Positions 38,516-47,026 of a stretch of DNA of 64,000 nt are shown here, piece by piece; within the stretch, counting starts at the first letter, position 1, and every line of letters begins with the position of its first letter. The stretch is from Variovorax sp. EL159 (lineage in GTDB: Bacteria; Pseudomonadota; Gammaproteobacteria; Burkholderiales; Burkholderiaceae_C). The stretch is taken from contig NZ_FMUJ01000001.1 of NCBI RefSeq assembly GCF_900100965.1, positions 110,272-174,271 on the forward strand. Reading direction: 5' to 3'. The notes beneath the pieces were generated by a model, which searched no databases, was not told the DNA's origin, and was given only the letters and a program-made list of their open reading frames with translations. Both the position numbers and the translations under genes were made by a program.

Positions 38516-39514
38516 CAGCGGCGAATTCGCCTCGGACGGCGACCCCGGCAAGCCGAACTGGTGCCACGCGCGACGCAACTGTGTGTCGGAGCCGAAGCCC
38601 GACAGCTCCGCCGCCCGCGTGACGTTCGCGCCCGAGGCCAGCGCCAGTTGCGCGGCCGCCAGCCGCAGCCGACGCAGGTATGCCAGCGGCGCCACGCCCG
38701 CATGCTCGACGAACAGGCGCGTGAGATGCCGCGCCGAGGTGTGCGCCACCTCCGCCATGCGCGGCACGCTCCACTCGGCCTGGGGCTGTTCGCTGACCGC
38801 GTCCTGCACCCGGTGCAGCGCGGCATGCAAGTGGTTGCGGTAGGCGAGAAAGGGCGACAGCTCCGGGTCTTGCGGGCCGCGCCGCAACGCCACCACCATG
38901 GTCTGCGCCACCTGGGCCGCGAGGGCTTCGCCGCAAATCTCGCCGATGCGGTGCAGCACGAGGTCGATGCCGGTCGTGACGCCCGCGCTGCTGTAGAGCG
39001 GCGGGTCGATCACGAAGACGCGGTTGGCCACCACGTCGCAGCGCGGCTCCACCGTGCGCAGTTCGTCCAGGTGATGGTGGTGCGTGGTGGCGCGCCGGCC
39101 CGCAAGCGCGCCGGCATGGGCCGCGAGCACGGCACCGGCGCAGATCGTCACCAGCTCCAGCCGATGGCGTTCGAAGCGCAGGCCGCGCAGCCAGTGCAAC
39201 AGGTCTTGTGCTTCGGGGTTGTCGATGGCGATGCTGTTCCCGGGCAGGCCGACCAGCACCACCCAGGCGGGGCCGTCCCACTGCGTGGGCAGCGACGCCA
39301 GCCCGGCGAGCGCGACGCCGACCGAGCTGAGTGAATCGGGCCGGGGGCTCGCAAACTCGATCGCGAAGCGCTCGGGCTGGCCCACGGCGCGCAGCCGCTG
39401 GTTGGCGATGCGCAGCGCCTCGGCTGGCCCGGCCCAGTCGAGCACCAGGCTGCCGGGTAGGAGCGCGAAGACTACGCGGATGGGCTGTTGTTGCTGTTGT
39501 TGTTGCGGGTCCAT
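38507..39514 (-). CDS. GlxA-family transcription regulator (DJ-1/PfpI plus AraC domains)
   Basis: A 335-residue regulator. It opens with MDP and seven Gln, followed by a DJ-1/PfpI-like domain (about 12-190, VVFALLPGSLVLDWAGPAEAL, TICAGAVLAAHAGAL with the nucleophile-elbow Cys) and an AraC-type double helix-turn-helix at the end (SVPRMAEVAHTSARHLTRLF, ANVTRAAELSGFGSDTQLRR). The start overlaps the upstream DJ-1 gene by 43 bases, with the Gln tract inside the overlap. It probably controls this small cluster; inducer unknown. Confidence 0.9.
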   Translation of the reverse strand: MDPQQQQQQQPIRVVFALLPGSLVLDWAGPAEALRIANQRLRAVGQPERFAIEFASPRPDSLSSVGVALAGLASLPTQWDGPAWVVLVGLPGNSIAIDNPEAQDLLHWLRGLRFERHRLELVTICAGAVLAAHAGALAGRRATTHHHHLDELRTVEPRCDVVANRVFVIDPPLYSSAGVTTGIDLVLHRIGEICGEALAAQVAQTMVVALRRGPQDPELSPFLAYRNHLHAALHRVQDAVSEQPQAEWSVPRMAEVAHTSARHLTRLFVEHAGVAPLAYLRRLRLAAAQLALASGANVTRAAELSGFGSDTQLRRAWHQFGLPGSPSEANSPLKT

Positions 39515-40098
39515 GCGTAGTCCATCTGGCGTGCGGTGCGCTCGGCCAGTTCGCGCCCGGCAAGGCGTTCGACCAGGTGCAGGCTCATGTCGATGCCCGC
39601 GCTGATGCCGGCCGAGCTGACGACGCGGCCGCTGTCGACCCAGCGCACGCCTTCGCGCACGTCGAGCCGTGGAAACTGCGCGCGCAGGTCGGCGATGTCT
39701 TCCCAGTGCGTGGTGACCGCTTCGCGGGTGACCACGCCGCTTTTCGCGAGCAGGAAGGCGCCGGTGCAGACCGATGCCACGAGCTGTGCGCCGGCTGCGC
39801 TCTTCGCGATCCAGCGCAAGGTGTCGGGGCAGGCCATCGGCACGTCGACCACGCCACCGGGAACGATCAGCACGTCGGCTTTCGGGCTGTCTTCGAGTGT
39901 GTGGTCGGCCAGCAGGCGAAGGCCGGCGCGCGCCTGCACGGGCGATGCCTGTGCGACCGAGGCCACCTCGAACGGTGCGGCCGTGCCGGGTTGCATCCGC
40001 TGGCTGACGCGGCTGGCGGTGGTGAACACCTCGAAGGGACCGGCAAAGTCGAGCGCCTCGACGCCGTCGTAGGCCAGGATCAGCACGCGCAGGCTCAT
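39472..40098 (-). CDS. DJ-1/PfpI-family protein
   Basis: A 208-residue single-domain protein: LRVLILAYDGVEALDFAGPF at the start, DVLIVPGGVVDVP, and SVCTGAFLLAKSG with the conserved Cys of the DJ-1 elbow. Such proteins include isonitrile hydratases and glyoxalase-like enzymes; the reaction here is unknown. Its last ten codons (NNNSNNSPSA) are read from the same CAA/CAG repeats that encode the Gln tract of the next gene in another frame. It overlaps the isochorismatase-type gene by 4 bases. Confidence 0.86.
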   Translation of the reverse strand: MSLRVLILAYDGVEALDFAGPFEVFTTASRVSQRMQPGTAAPFEVASVAQASPVQARAGLRLLADHTLEDSPKADVLIVPGGVVDVPMACPDTLRWIAKSAAGAQLVASVCTGAFLLAKSGVVTREAVTTHWEDIADLRAQFPRLDVREGVRWVDSGRVVSSAGISAGIDMSLHLVERLAGRELAERTARQMDYAWTRNNNSNNSPSA

Positions 40099-40667
40099 GC
40101 GCTGGCCCTCGCGCCGGCGCGTTCCAGCGCCTGCGCCACGCTGCAGACCGTCGCGAACCGGCCATGCAGCACGGCGGCGGTGCGCGCCTTGATGTCGGCG
40201 GCGGCCAGCGGCTGGCCATCGGGCTGGGTCATGTCGAAGGTGAGGGTGGCGTCGGTCACGTAGTCGACCTCCCAACCCAGGTCCGAGGCATGGCGCGTGG
40301 TGGTTTCACAGCACTGCTCGGTGCGGATGCCGCTCACGATCAGCCGGCCGATGCCGTTCTGCGTGAGCCAGATGTCGAGCCCGCTGTTGACCAGCGCGCT
40401 GTGCCGGTGCTTGGTGAAGGTGGCCGTGGCCTCGAAATCGGCCAGGCCCTCGATGGGCCGGATGTGGCCCGATTCGACCGCGAAGGGATTGCTCGCGTCG
40501 GCTGGTTCGTCGACATGGAAGATCCGCACGATCGGCGTGCCGGCGGCGACGCAGCCTGTGATGAGCGCGTTCTGCGCGGCGAGGTAGGGGGCGGCCTGGC
40601 GTTCGTCCCAATAGGGGCGCTGGCGAAACGACGCCTGGGCGTCAATCACAATCAGACAGGTTTTCAT
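40095..40667 (-). CDS. Isochorismatase-family cysteine hydrolase
   Basis: A 190-residue enzyme with the family catalytic triad in place: Asp in LIVIDAQASF, Lys in ATFTKHRHSAL and Cys in GIRTEQCCETTTRHA. Members hydrolyse isochorismate, nicotinamide or ureido compounds; the substrate here is open. It is the first gene of a three-gene unit with the DJ-1 and GlxA genes, joined by a 4-base overlap. ATG at 40667 is chosen over one 15 bases upstream. Confidence 0.88.
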   Translation of the reverse strand: MKTCLIVIDAQASFRQRPYWDERQAAPYLAAQNALITGCVAAGTPIVRIFHVDEPADASNPFAVESGHIRPIEGLADFEATATFTKHRHSALVNSGLDIWLTQNGIGRLIVSGIRTEQCCETTTRHASDLGWEVDYVTDATLTFDMTQPDGQPLAAADIKARTAAVLHGRFATVCSVAQALERAGARASA

Positions 40668-40817
40668 GGCGGTGGCTCGCAAGGGCGGAATGGATGATGG
40701 CGCCTATTCTTGTGCGTTGCCAGCCCGAGGGTCCGTTCGGGAGCGGACCAGAATCGATCAGATCAGGACATCGGGCCATCAAGCCATCGGGACGAAGCCC
40801 TGACGGCCGTGGCCCTT

Positions 40818-41912
40818 TCAGACCAGCGCCGCCGCCTGCAGCTCTTTCTTCAGGTACGCGTAGTACAGCGGCGCCGCCACCAGCCCGGCCGGGCCGAACA
40901 CCGCCTCGGCCACGAACATCACGGCCAGCAGCTCCCACACGCTCATCTGCGTGCGCGCGCCCACCACCTTGGCGTTGATCACGTACTCGGCCTTGTGGAT
41001 CACGATCAGGAAGATCAGGCAGGCCAGCGCCGTGACCGGCGACACCGACAGGCCCACCAGCGTGATGACCGAGTTACACACCAGGTTGCCCACGATCGGC
41101 ACCAGCCCGGCCAGGAAGGTCAGCGTGATGAGCGCCGGCGTGTACGGCAGGTGCGCGCCCCACATCGGCATGATGAAGAGCAGAAAGATGGCCGTGAGCA
41201 GCGTGTTGAAGGCCGCGATCCAGAACTGGGCTGCCACGATCTGGCCGAAGGCCTCGCCGAAGGTTTCCACGCGCTGGTGCAGTTGTTCGGCCAACGGCTT
41301 GCGGCGCAGCGGGGCTTGCGCGACGGCGGCAAGGCTGCCGACGATCAGGCCCACATAGGAAAAGAGCAGCCCGTGCAGCCAGGCCCGCCCGGCCATGGCC
41401 AGCGAACCGGCCTGCGCGCGCAGGTAGTTGGCGATCACGCGCTGGATCTCGGCCGCGCCCTCGGGCAGGTACGCCGCGATCTCGCCCGGCAGCTTGGAGC
41501 GCAATTCGAGGATGGTGCGGGCCGTGTAGTCGAGCAGTTCGCGGTACTGGTCGGGCGCATCGACGATGTATTCGCGGGCCTGCGACAGCAGCAGCGTGAC
41601 CAGCGCGATCGGGCCGAGCAGCACGAGGATGACGGCCAGCACGCCGGCCCAGCCCTCGGCGTGCTTGGCGAGCGGCGGAACGCGCTTGAGGCCGCTGGTC
41701 AGCACGCGCGCGAACCAGCGGGTGGCCAGGAAGCCGATGCAGACGCACAGCAGGCCCGGCAGCAGGTGTTCCCACATCACCAGCAGCAGCGTCCCCAGCA
41801 TCAGCAGGTAGCTTGCGATCATCACGCCGCGCGAGGCTGTCACGCGGGGGATGGGGGCCGTGGAAGCCGCGGAAACGGCCGTCGTGGAGGGTTGTTGCGG
41901 CTTCTTGGCCAT
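40818..41912 (-). CDS. AI-2E/PerM-family membrane permease
   Basis: A 364-residue inner-membrane protein with about seven to eight transmembrane helices, two near the N-terminus (30-75), one at about 90-110 and a group after residue 180. The closing PIVGNLV and VINAKVVGARTQM segments are typical of the family. Members have been linked to autoinducer-2 export and to Na+/H+ exchange; no substrate is proposed here. It is the gene 48 bases downstream of purM, as in many related genomes. Confidence 0.88.
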   Translation of the reverse strand: MAKKPQQPSTTAVSAASTAPIPRVTASRGVMIASYLLMLGTLLLVMWEHLLPGLLCVCIGFLATRWFARVLTSGLKRVPPLAKHAEGWAGVLAVILVLLGPIALVTLLLSQAREYIVDAPDQYRELLDYTARTILELRSKLPGEIAAYLPEGAAEIQRVIANYLRAQAGSLAMAGRAWLHGLLFSYVGLIVGSLAAVAQAPLRRKPLAEQLHQRVETFGEAFGQIVAAQFWIAAFNTLLTAIFLLFIMPMWGAHLPYTPALITLTFLAGLVPIVGNLVCNSVITLVGLSVSPVTALACLIFLIVIHKAEYVINAKVVGARTQMSVWELLAVMFVAEAVFGPAGLVAAPLYYAYLKKELQAAALV

Positions 41913-41960
41913 CCGGGGTGCGGGTGCTCTGCTCAGGAAAATGGACGGAGCAGCCGGCGG

Positions 41961-43001
41961 TCAGCCGACGACCACCGCGGCGCCTTCGCCGCGCGCGGCG
42001 ATCACGCCGATTTCGTGCACCGTTTCACCGGCGGCGCGCAGGGTGGCGGCGCAGGCGGCGGCTTCGGCCGCGTCAATGACCACGACCATGCCGATGCCGT
42101 TGTTGAAGGTGCGGTTCATCTCGACGTCGTCGATGCCAGCCACCTTCTGCAGCCAGGCGAACAGCTCGGTCTGCGGCCAGCTGCCCTTCTTGAGGTGGGC
42201 GGCGGTGCCTTCGGGCAGCACGCGCGGGATGTTTTCGAGCAGGCCGCCGCCGGTGATGTGGGCCAGTGCCTTGATCGGGTGCTTGGCCAGCGCTTCGAGC
42301 ACGGGCTTGACGTACAGGTGGGTGGGCTCCATCACGGCTTCGCGGAAGGGCTTGCCGTCGAGCGTGGCGGGCAGGTCGGCGCCTGCGCGCTCGATCACCT
42401 TGCGCACCAGGCTGAAGCCGTTGGAATGCACGCCGGCCGAGGCCAGGCCCAGCACCACGTCGCCGGGCTTGACGCTCTGGCCCGTGAGGATCTTCGATTT
42501 TTCGACCGCGCCGACCGCAAAGCCCGCCAGGTCGTATTCGCCGGCCGGGTACATGCCGGGCATTTCAGCGGTTTCACCGCCGATCAGCGCGCAGCCCGAA
42601 AGCTCGCAGCCGCGGGCGATGCCGCCAATGACCGCCGCGGCGGTGTCCACGTCCAGCTTGCCGCAGGCGAAGTAGTCGAGGAAGAAGAGGGGCTCGGCAC
42701 CTTGCACCAGCACGTCGTTGACGCTCATGGCCACCAGGTCGATGCCGACGGTGTCGTGCATGTTCCATTCGAAAGCCAGCTTGAGCTTGGTGCCCACGCC
42801 GTCGGTGCCGCTCACCAGCACCGGCTCCTTGTAGCGCTTGGGCACTTCGAACAGGGCGCCGAAACCGCCGATGCCGGCCAGCACGCCTTCGCGCAGGGTC
42901 TTCTTTGCAAGGGGCTTGATGCGGTCGATCAGGGCGTCGCCAGCATCGATGTCGACACCTGCATCCTTGTAGCTGAGCGGGGTGGGCGTGGAGGAAGTCA
43001 T
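41961..43001 (-). CDS. purM: Phosphoribosylformylglycinamidine cyclo-ligase
   Basis: A 346-residue AIR synthetase of the de novo purine pathway. It starts with [20 protein letters not shown] and shows [27 protein letters not shown] (ATP loop), [16 protein letters not shown] and the [15 protein letters not shown] block. It is divergent from hda with about 115-130 bases between, a conserved betaproteobacterial arrangement. Confidence 0.97.
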   Translation of the reverse strand: MTSSTPTPLSYKDAGVDIDAGDALIDRIKPLAKKTLREGVLAGIGGFGALFEVPKRYKEPVLVSGTDGVGTKLKLAFEWNMHDTVGIDLVAMSVNDVLVQGAEPLFFLDYFACGKLDVDTAAAVIGGIARGCELSGCALIGGETAEMPGMYPAGEYDLAGFAVGAVEKSKILTGQSVKPGDVVLGLASAGVHSNGFSLVRKVIERAGADLPATLDGKPFREAVMEPTHLYVKPVLEALAKHPIKALAHITGGGLLENIPRVLPEGTAAHLKKGSWPQTELFAWLQKVAGIDDVEMNRTFNNGIGMVVVIDAAEAAACAATLRAAGETVHEIGVIAARGEGAAVVVG

Positions 43002-43130
43002 GGGCGGTCGAGGTCGAGAAGGGGGCGAACAGAGGGCGAAGGGGAGGCGCCGGTAACCGAGGCGGCCGGGCCGATAGAATTCCTCACGATTTTAAGGGCC
43101 CTCGCGGCCCCCTCCATGAACCTTCCCGGG

Positions 43131-43817
43131 ATGAAACAGCTCGCGCTCGATATCGGCATTGCGACGGGCCCCAGCTTCGACGCCTTTTTTGCCGGCCCCA
43201 ACGAGGCCGCGCTGAGCCACCTGCAACTGTGGGCGGGCAGCGCCGGCAGCCCTGTGCTGCACTCGCCGGTGCCAACCTATCTTTGGGGCGAAAGCGGCAG
43301 TGGCAAGACCCATCTGCTCGAATCGGTGCGTGTCGCACTGCGCGAGCAGGGCGCCAGCGTGGGCTGGCTCCACGCCGGCCTGCTGGAGCCGCCCGAGTTC
43401 GACGAGCGCTGGGGCGCCGTCCTGCTCGACGACGTCCACCTCTACACTGCCGTGCAGCAGCACGCGGCCTTCAACTGGTTCGTCAACGCCCAGACGCTGC
43501 AGCGCGGCGTGGTCGGCGCGGGCGCGCTGCCGCCGGCCGACCTGCCGCTGCGCGAAGACCTGCGCACCCGGCTCGGCTGGGGGCACGTCTTCCATCTGCA
43601 GGTGCTGAGCGAAAGCGAACGCCGCGCGGTGTTGCGCCAGGCCGCCGATGCGCGCGGCGTGATGCTGTCCGACGACGTGCTCGACTACATGCTGCACCGC
43701 TTCAGCCGCGACCTGGGCAGCCTGATGGAGCTGCTCACGCAGCTCGACGGCTATGCCCTGCAGACGCAACGCGCGATCACCATTCCGCTGATCCGCTCCA
43801 TGCTCGAGAACGAATAA
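43131..43817 (+). CDS. hda: DnaA regulatory inactivator Hda
   Basis: A 228-residue DnaA-like AAA+ protein: QLALDIGIATGP with a clamp-binding-type N-terminus, Walker A-like GESGSGKTHL, Walker B-like VLLDDVHLY, and sensor-type RLGWGHVFHL and RFSRDLGSLM. Hda with the beta clamp stimulates ATP hydrolysis by DnaA to prevent re-initiation. ATG at 43131 gives the family N-terminus; an in-frame ATG at 43116 would add five residues. A long upstream open frame is not part of the gene. Confidence 0.93.
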   Translation: MKQLALDIGIATGPSFDAFFAGPNEAALSHLQLWAGSAGSPVLHSPVPTYLWGESGSGKTHLLESVRVALREQGASVGWLHAGLLEPPEFDERWGAVLLDDVHLYTAVQQHAAFNWFVNAQTLQRGVVGAGALPPADLPLREDLRTRLGWGHVFHLQVLSESERRAVLRQAADARGVMLSDDVLDYMLHRFSRDLGSLMELLTQLDGYALQTQRAITIPLIRSMLENE

Positions 43818-43845
43818 AAAGAGCGAACAAGGCTTTCAACCAACA

Positions 43846-45453
43846 ATGATCAAGAAATTCATCGACAAGCTGCTCGGCAAGACCGCCGGCAGCGCACAGG
43901 GCAAGAGCCGCTTCGGCAAGCGCCAGGAGGTGCCGGCAGAGGTTCACAAGATCGATCCGGCCCTGGTCGACGAACGTGCGAAGAACGTGGTGACCACGCT
44001 GCAGCAGGCGGGCTACGAGGCCTACGTGGTCGGCGGCGCGGTGCGCGACCTGCTGCTGGGGTTGCGCCCCAAGGATTTCGACGTGGCCACCAATGCCACG
44101 CCCGAGCAGGTCAAGTCGCTGTTTCGCCGCGCCTTCATCATCGGGCGCCGTTTTCGTATCGTGCACGTGGTGTACGGCCGGGGGCGCGAGCATGAGGTGA
44201 TCGAGGTCTCGACCTTCCGCGCCTACATGGACAACGCCGCCGCCGAGCAGGTGGCGGGCAACGAGCGCACCAGCAAGGGCGAGCTGGCCAGCATGAAGCA
44301 CGCCGTGGACGCCAGCGGCCGCGTGCTGCGCGACAACGTCTGGGGCCCGCAGGAAGAAGACGCGGCGCGCCGCGACTTCACCGTCAACGCCATGTACTAC
44401 GACCCGGCCAACCAGGTCGTGGTCGACTATCACAACGGCATCAAGGACGCGCAGAAACTCACCCTGCGCATGATCGGCGACCCGGCCACGCGCTACCGCG
44501 AAGACCCGGTGCGCGTCATTCGCGCCATCCGCTTCTCGGCCAAGCTCGCGGCCCTCGGCTTCAAGATGGAAGCCAAGACGGCGGCGCCGCTGGTCGAGTC
44601 GAGCAAGCTGCTGGCCGACGTGCCGCAAAGCCGCCTGTTCGACGAAATGCTCAAGCTGCTGCAGACCGGCCATGCGATTGCCACGGTCGAGCAACTGAAC
44701 AAGCTCGGGCTGGCCAAGGGCATCTACCCGCTGCTCGACGTGGTGGTCGAGCGTGCCGACCAGCCCTTCGTGAAGGCCGCCCTGCAGGACACCGACCGCC
44801 GCGTCGGCGAAGGCAAGCCGGTGGCGCCCAGCTTCCTGTTGGCCTGCGTGCTGTGGGCCGACGTGCGCGACGGCTGGGCCCAGCGTCAGGAAGGCCAGCG
44901 CGGCCAGCGCCCGCAGGCGCCGTTCCCGGCGCTGCAGGACGCCATCGACGACGTGTTCAATGCCCGCATCGGCGACGTGTCGGGCCGCGGCAAGCTCGCC
45001 GCCGACATGCGCGAGATCTGGATGATGCAGCCGCGCTTCGACAAGCGCACCGGCTCCACGCCCTACAGCCTGGTCGAACAGGCGCGTTTTCGTGCGGCCT
45101 TCGACTTCATGCGCCTGCGCGCAGACGTGGGTGAGGTCAGCGAGGCGATTGCCGAGTGGTGGCAGGAGTTCAGCACCGCCGACGACCTGCGCCGCCAGGA
45201 CCTGCTGGAGCAGGTGCGCGAAGAGCAGAAGGTGCGCCAGCGCGTGCGGGTGCGCGAGACCCCGGCGCCGAAGCCCCGCAGCAGTGAGCCGGCCGCGCGC
45301 CGCAACGAAGAGGCCGAGTCGGACGACGAAGTCGAAGCCGTTGCCGTGCCGCCCGATGGCGAAGCTGCCGCGCCGCGCAAGCGCCGTCGCCGTCGCAAAC
45401 CGCGTTCCGCAGGTGGTGGCGGTGAGGGCGGCGGCAGCGCCGCGGGCGAATGA
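43846..45453 (+). CDS. pcnB: Poly(A) polymerase PcnB
   Basis: A 535-residue nucleotidyltransferase of the class II CCA/polyA family. AYVVGGAVRDLLLGLRPKDF with the catalytic DFD, FRRAFIIGRRFRIVHV and RRDFTVNAMYYD are present; the RIVHV form favours poly(A) polymerase over CCA transferase. It adds 3' tails that mark RNA for decay. The last 90 residues are an Arg/Ala/Glu-rich disordered tail. It overlaps folK by ATGA. Confidence 0.94.
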   Translation: MIKKFIDKLLGKTAGSAQGKSRFGKRQEVPAEVHKIDPALVDERAKNVVTTLQQAGYEAYVVGGAVRDLLLGLRPKDFDVATNATPEQVKSLFRRAFIIGRRFRIVHVVYGRGREHEVIEVSTFRAYMDNAAAEQVAGNERTSKGELASMKHAVDASGRVLRDNVWGPQEEDAARRDFTVNAMYYDPANQVVVDYHNGIKDAQKLTLRMIGDPATRYREDPVRVIRAIRFSAKLAALGFKMEAKTAAPLVESSKLLADVPQSRLFDEMLKLLQTGHAIATVEQLNKLGLAKGIYPLLDVVVERADQPFVKAALQDTDRRVGEGKPVAPSFLLACVLWADVRDGWAQRQEGQRGQRPQAPFPALQDAIDDVFNARIGDVSGRGKLAADMREIWMMQPRFDKRTGSTPYSLVEQARFRAAFDFMRLRADVGEVSEAIAEWWQEFSTADDLRRQDLLEQVREEQKVRQRVRVRETPAPKPRSSEPAARRNEEAESDDEVEAVAVPPDGEAAAPRKRRRRRKPRSAGGGGEGGGSAAGE

Positions 45454-46112
45454 GCGCGTCCGACCAGCCGAAGAGCGGCAACAAGAAGAGCCCTGCGGCC
45501 AAGACCGTCGGAGCCGGCAAGGCCAAGCCCGCACCGTCGCGCACGAGCGGCGCCAAGCCACCGTCGGCCGGTGCCAGAAGCGGTCCCCCCGCGCGCCGTG
45601 CGCCTGCCAGCGCCCCGGTGCGTCGTCCGCGCGGCCCTCGTGAGGACTACCCGACCGTGCAGGCCTTCGTGGCCATTGGCGCCAACCTGGGCGATGCCGA
45701 GGCGTCCGTGAAGGCCGCCATGGCAGCCATCGGCGCGCTGCAGCGCACGCAGGTGACGGCCCGTTCGTCGCTCTATCGCAGCGAACCGGTGGATGCCGAA
45801 GGCCCCGATTTCATCAATGCCGTGGTGGCCGTGCGCACCGGCCTGGATGCCGAGCAGTTTCTCGTGGCATTGCAGCGCCTCGAAACGCTGGCGGGCCGCG
45901 AGCGGCCTTTCCCCAATGCGCCGCGCACGCTCGACCTCGACCTGCTGATGCACGGCAATTCGGTGATCGACACCCCCACGTTGACCCTGCCGCACCCCCG
46001 CATGCGCGAGCGCGCCTTCGTGCTGAAGCCGCTCGCTGAAATCGCACCCGACAAGGTGCCGCGCGCGGCGTTGGCGCGCGTCACTGGCCAGGTGGTCAAG
46101 CGCATCGTCTAG
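45450..46112 (+). CDS. folK: HPPK (dihydropterin pyrophosphokinase) FolK with basic N-terminal extension
   Basis: A 220-residue protein whose last 150 residues are a complete FolK: FVAIGANLGDAEASV, SSLYRSEPVDAEGPDFINAV, RERPFPNAPRTLDLDLL and LPHPRMRERAFVLKPL. The enzyme pyrophosphorylates hydroxymethyldihydropterin in folate synthesis. The first about 68 residues are Lys/Arg/Pro/Ala-rich and disordered. A GTG at 45657 would give a canonical short FolK, so the extension may be optional; the ATGA coupling to pcnB supports the long form. Confidence 0.9.
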   Translation: MSASDQPKSGNKKSPAAKTVGAGKAKPAPSRTSGAKPPSAGARSGPPARRAPASAPVRRPRGPREDYPTVQAFVAIGANLGDAEASVKAAMAAIGALQRTQVTARSSLYRSEPVDAEGPDFINAVVAVRTGLDAEQFLVALQRLETLAGRERPFPNAPRTLDLDLLMHGNSVIDTPTLTLPHPRMRERAFVLKPLAEIAPDKVPRAALARVTGQVVKRIV

Positions 46113-46316
46113 CGCTGCAGGCGGCCGTCGGCGTGCCGCACATCCTGGACCTTCATGCGGTCGTGCTGCTGATCGTGACGCTTCGCATGGGCGGGATTTG
46201 CGCTGGCTGGCATCTGCCGGTGTTGCGCTTGCCCGCCTGAATTTCGGGCGCTCTGGTGGTTCCGAAAAGCCGGTCGGGCGGGGTTGGGCCCGCGCGCCCG
46301 TTAAACTTCGCCGGTT

Positions 46317-46345
46317 TTTTCATGAAGGCGTCATGAAATTGTGAT
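46317..46345 (+). promoter_or_regulatory. PhoB-type Pho box upstream of the phosphate uptake pair
   Basis: TTTTCAT, GCGTCAT and TTGTGAT are three direct repeats with the 11-base period and 4-base spacers (GAAG, GAAA) of Pho boxes; the middle copy is the best match to the CTGTCAT consensus. It ends 22 bases before the DUF47 start codon. Confidence 0.65.
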
Positions 46346-46367
46346 TGGCGCACCCCCAGGAGTTTCC

Positions 46368-47012
46368 ATGTTCGGCAAGCTGCTGCCCCGCGAGGGCAAT
46401 TTCTTCGAGATGTTCAACCAGCACGCCGAGCGCATCGTGGAGGCGGCCAGGGCGTTCGAGCAACTGGTCGCCAACTACAGCGACGTGCACCTGCGCGAGC
46501 AGTACAACCGCGACGTCGACAACGCCGAGCGCGCGGCCGATCGTGTCACGCACGACGTCAACCGGCTGATCCACAAGACCTTCATCACGCCCATCGACCG
46601 CGAGCAGATCCACAAGCTCATCAACACGATGGACGACGTGGCCGACCTGATCCAGGACTCGGCCGAGACCATGGCGCTGTACGACGTGCGCCACATGACC
46701 GACGAGATCGTGCGCCTCACGGCCCTGAGCGTGAAGTGCTGCGATCGCCTGAAGGACGCCGTCAAGTTCCTGGGCAAGATCGCCGACCCGGCGGTGGCCG
46801 AAGCCACCCTCAAGACCTGCGAGGAAATCGACCGCCTCGAATCGGATGCCGACCGCGTGATGCGAAGCGCCATGAGCAAGCTGTTCCGCGAGGAGCCCGA
46901 TGTGCGCGAGGTGATCAAGCTCAAGGCAATCTACGAATTGCTCGAAACGATCACCGACAAGTGCGAAGACGTGGCCAATGTGATCGAGGGCATCGTCCTC
47001 GAGAACTCCTGA
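46368..47012 (+). CDS. DUF47 (PhoU-like) Pit accessory protein
   Basis: A 214-residue all-helical cytoplasmic protein with the DUF47/PhoU-like pattern: EMFNQHAERIVEAARAF, DNAERAADRVTHDVNRLIHK, MDDVADLIQDSAETM and ELLETITDKCEDVANVIEGI. Such proteins accompany Pit transporters and modulate phosphate uptake. CAGGAG precedes the ATG; pit starts 14 bases after its stop, and a Pho box lies upstream. Confidence 0.9.
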   Translation: MFGKLLPREGNFFEMFNQHAERIVEAARAFEQLVANYSDVHLREQYNRDVDNAERAADRVTHDVNRLIHKTFITPIDREQIHKLINTMDDVADLIQDSAETMALYDVRHMTDEIVRLTALSVKCCDRLKDAVKFLGKIADPAVAEATLKTCEEIDRLESDADRVMRSAMSKLFREEPDVREVIKLKAIYELLETITDKCEDVANVIEGIVLENS

Positions 47013-47026
47013 GCGGGTAGCAACCG

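Noticed and set aside
40710-43115. Long plus-strand frame reading into hda
   Set aside because: It runs antisense through the permease and purM; the Hda fold begins at 43131.
46153-46353. 66-codon minus-strand frame in the gap before DUF47
   Set aside because: No ribosome site, no recognisable family, and it overlaps the Pho box.
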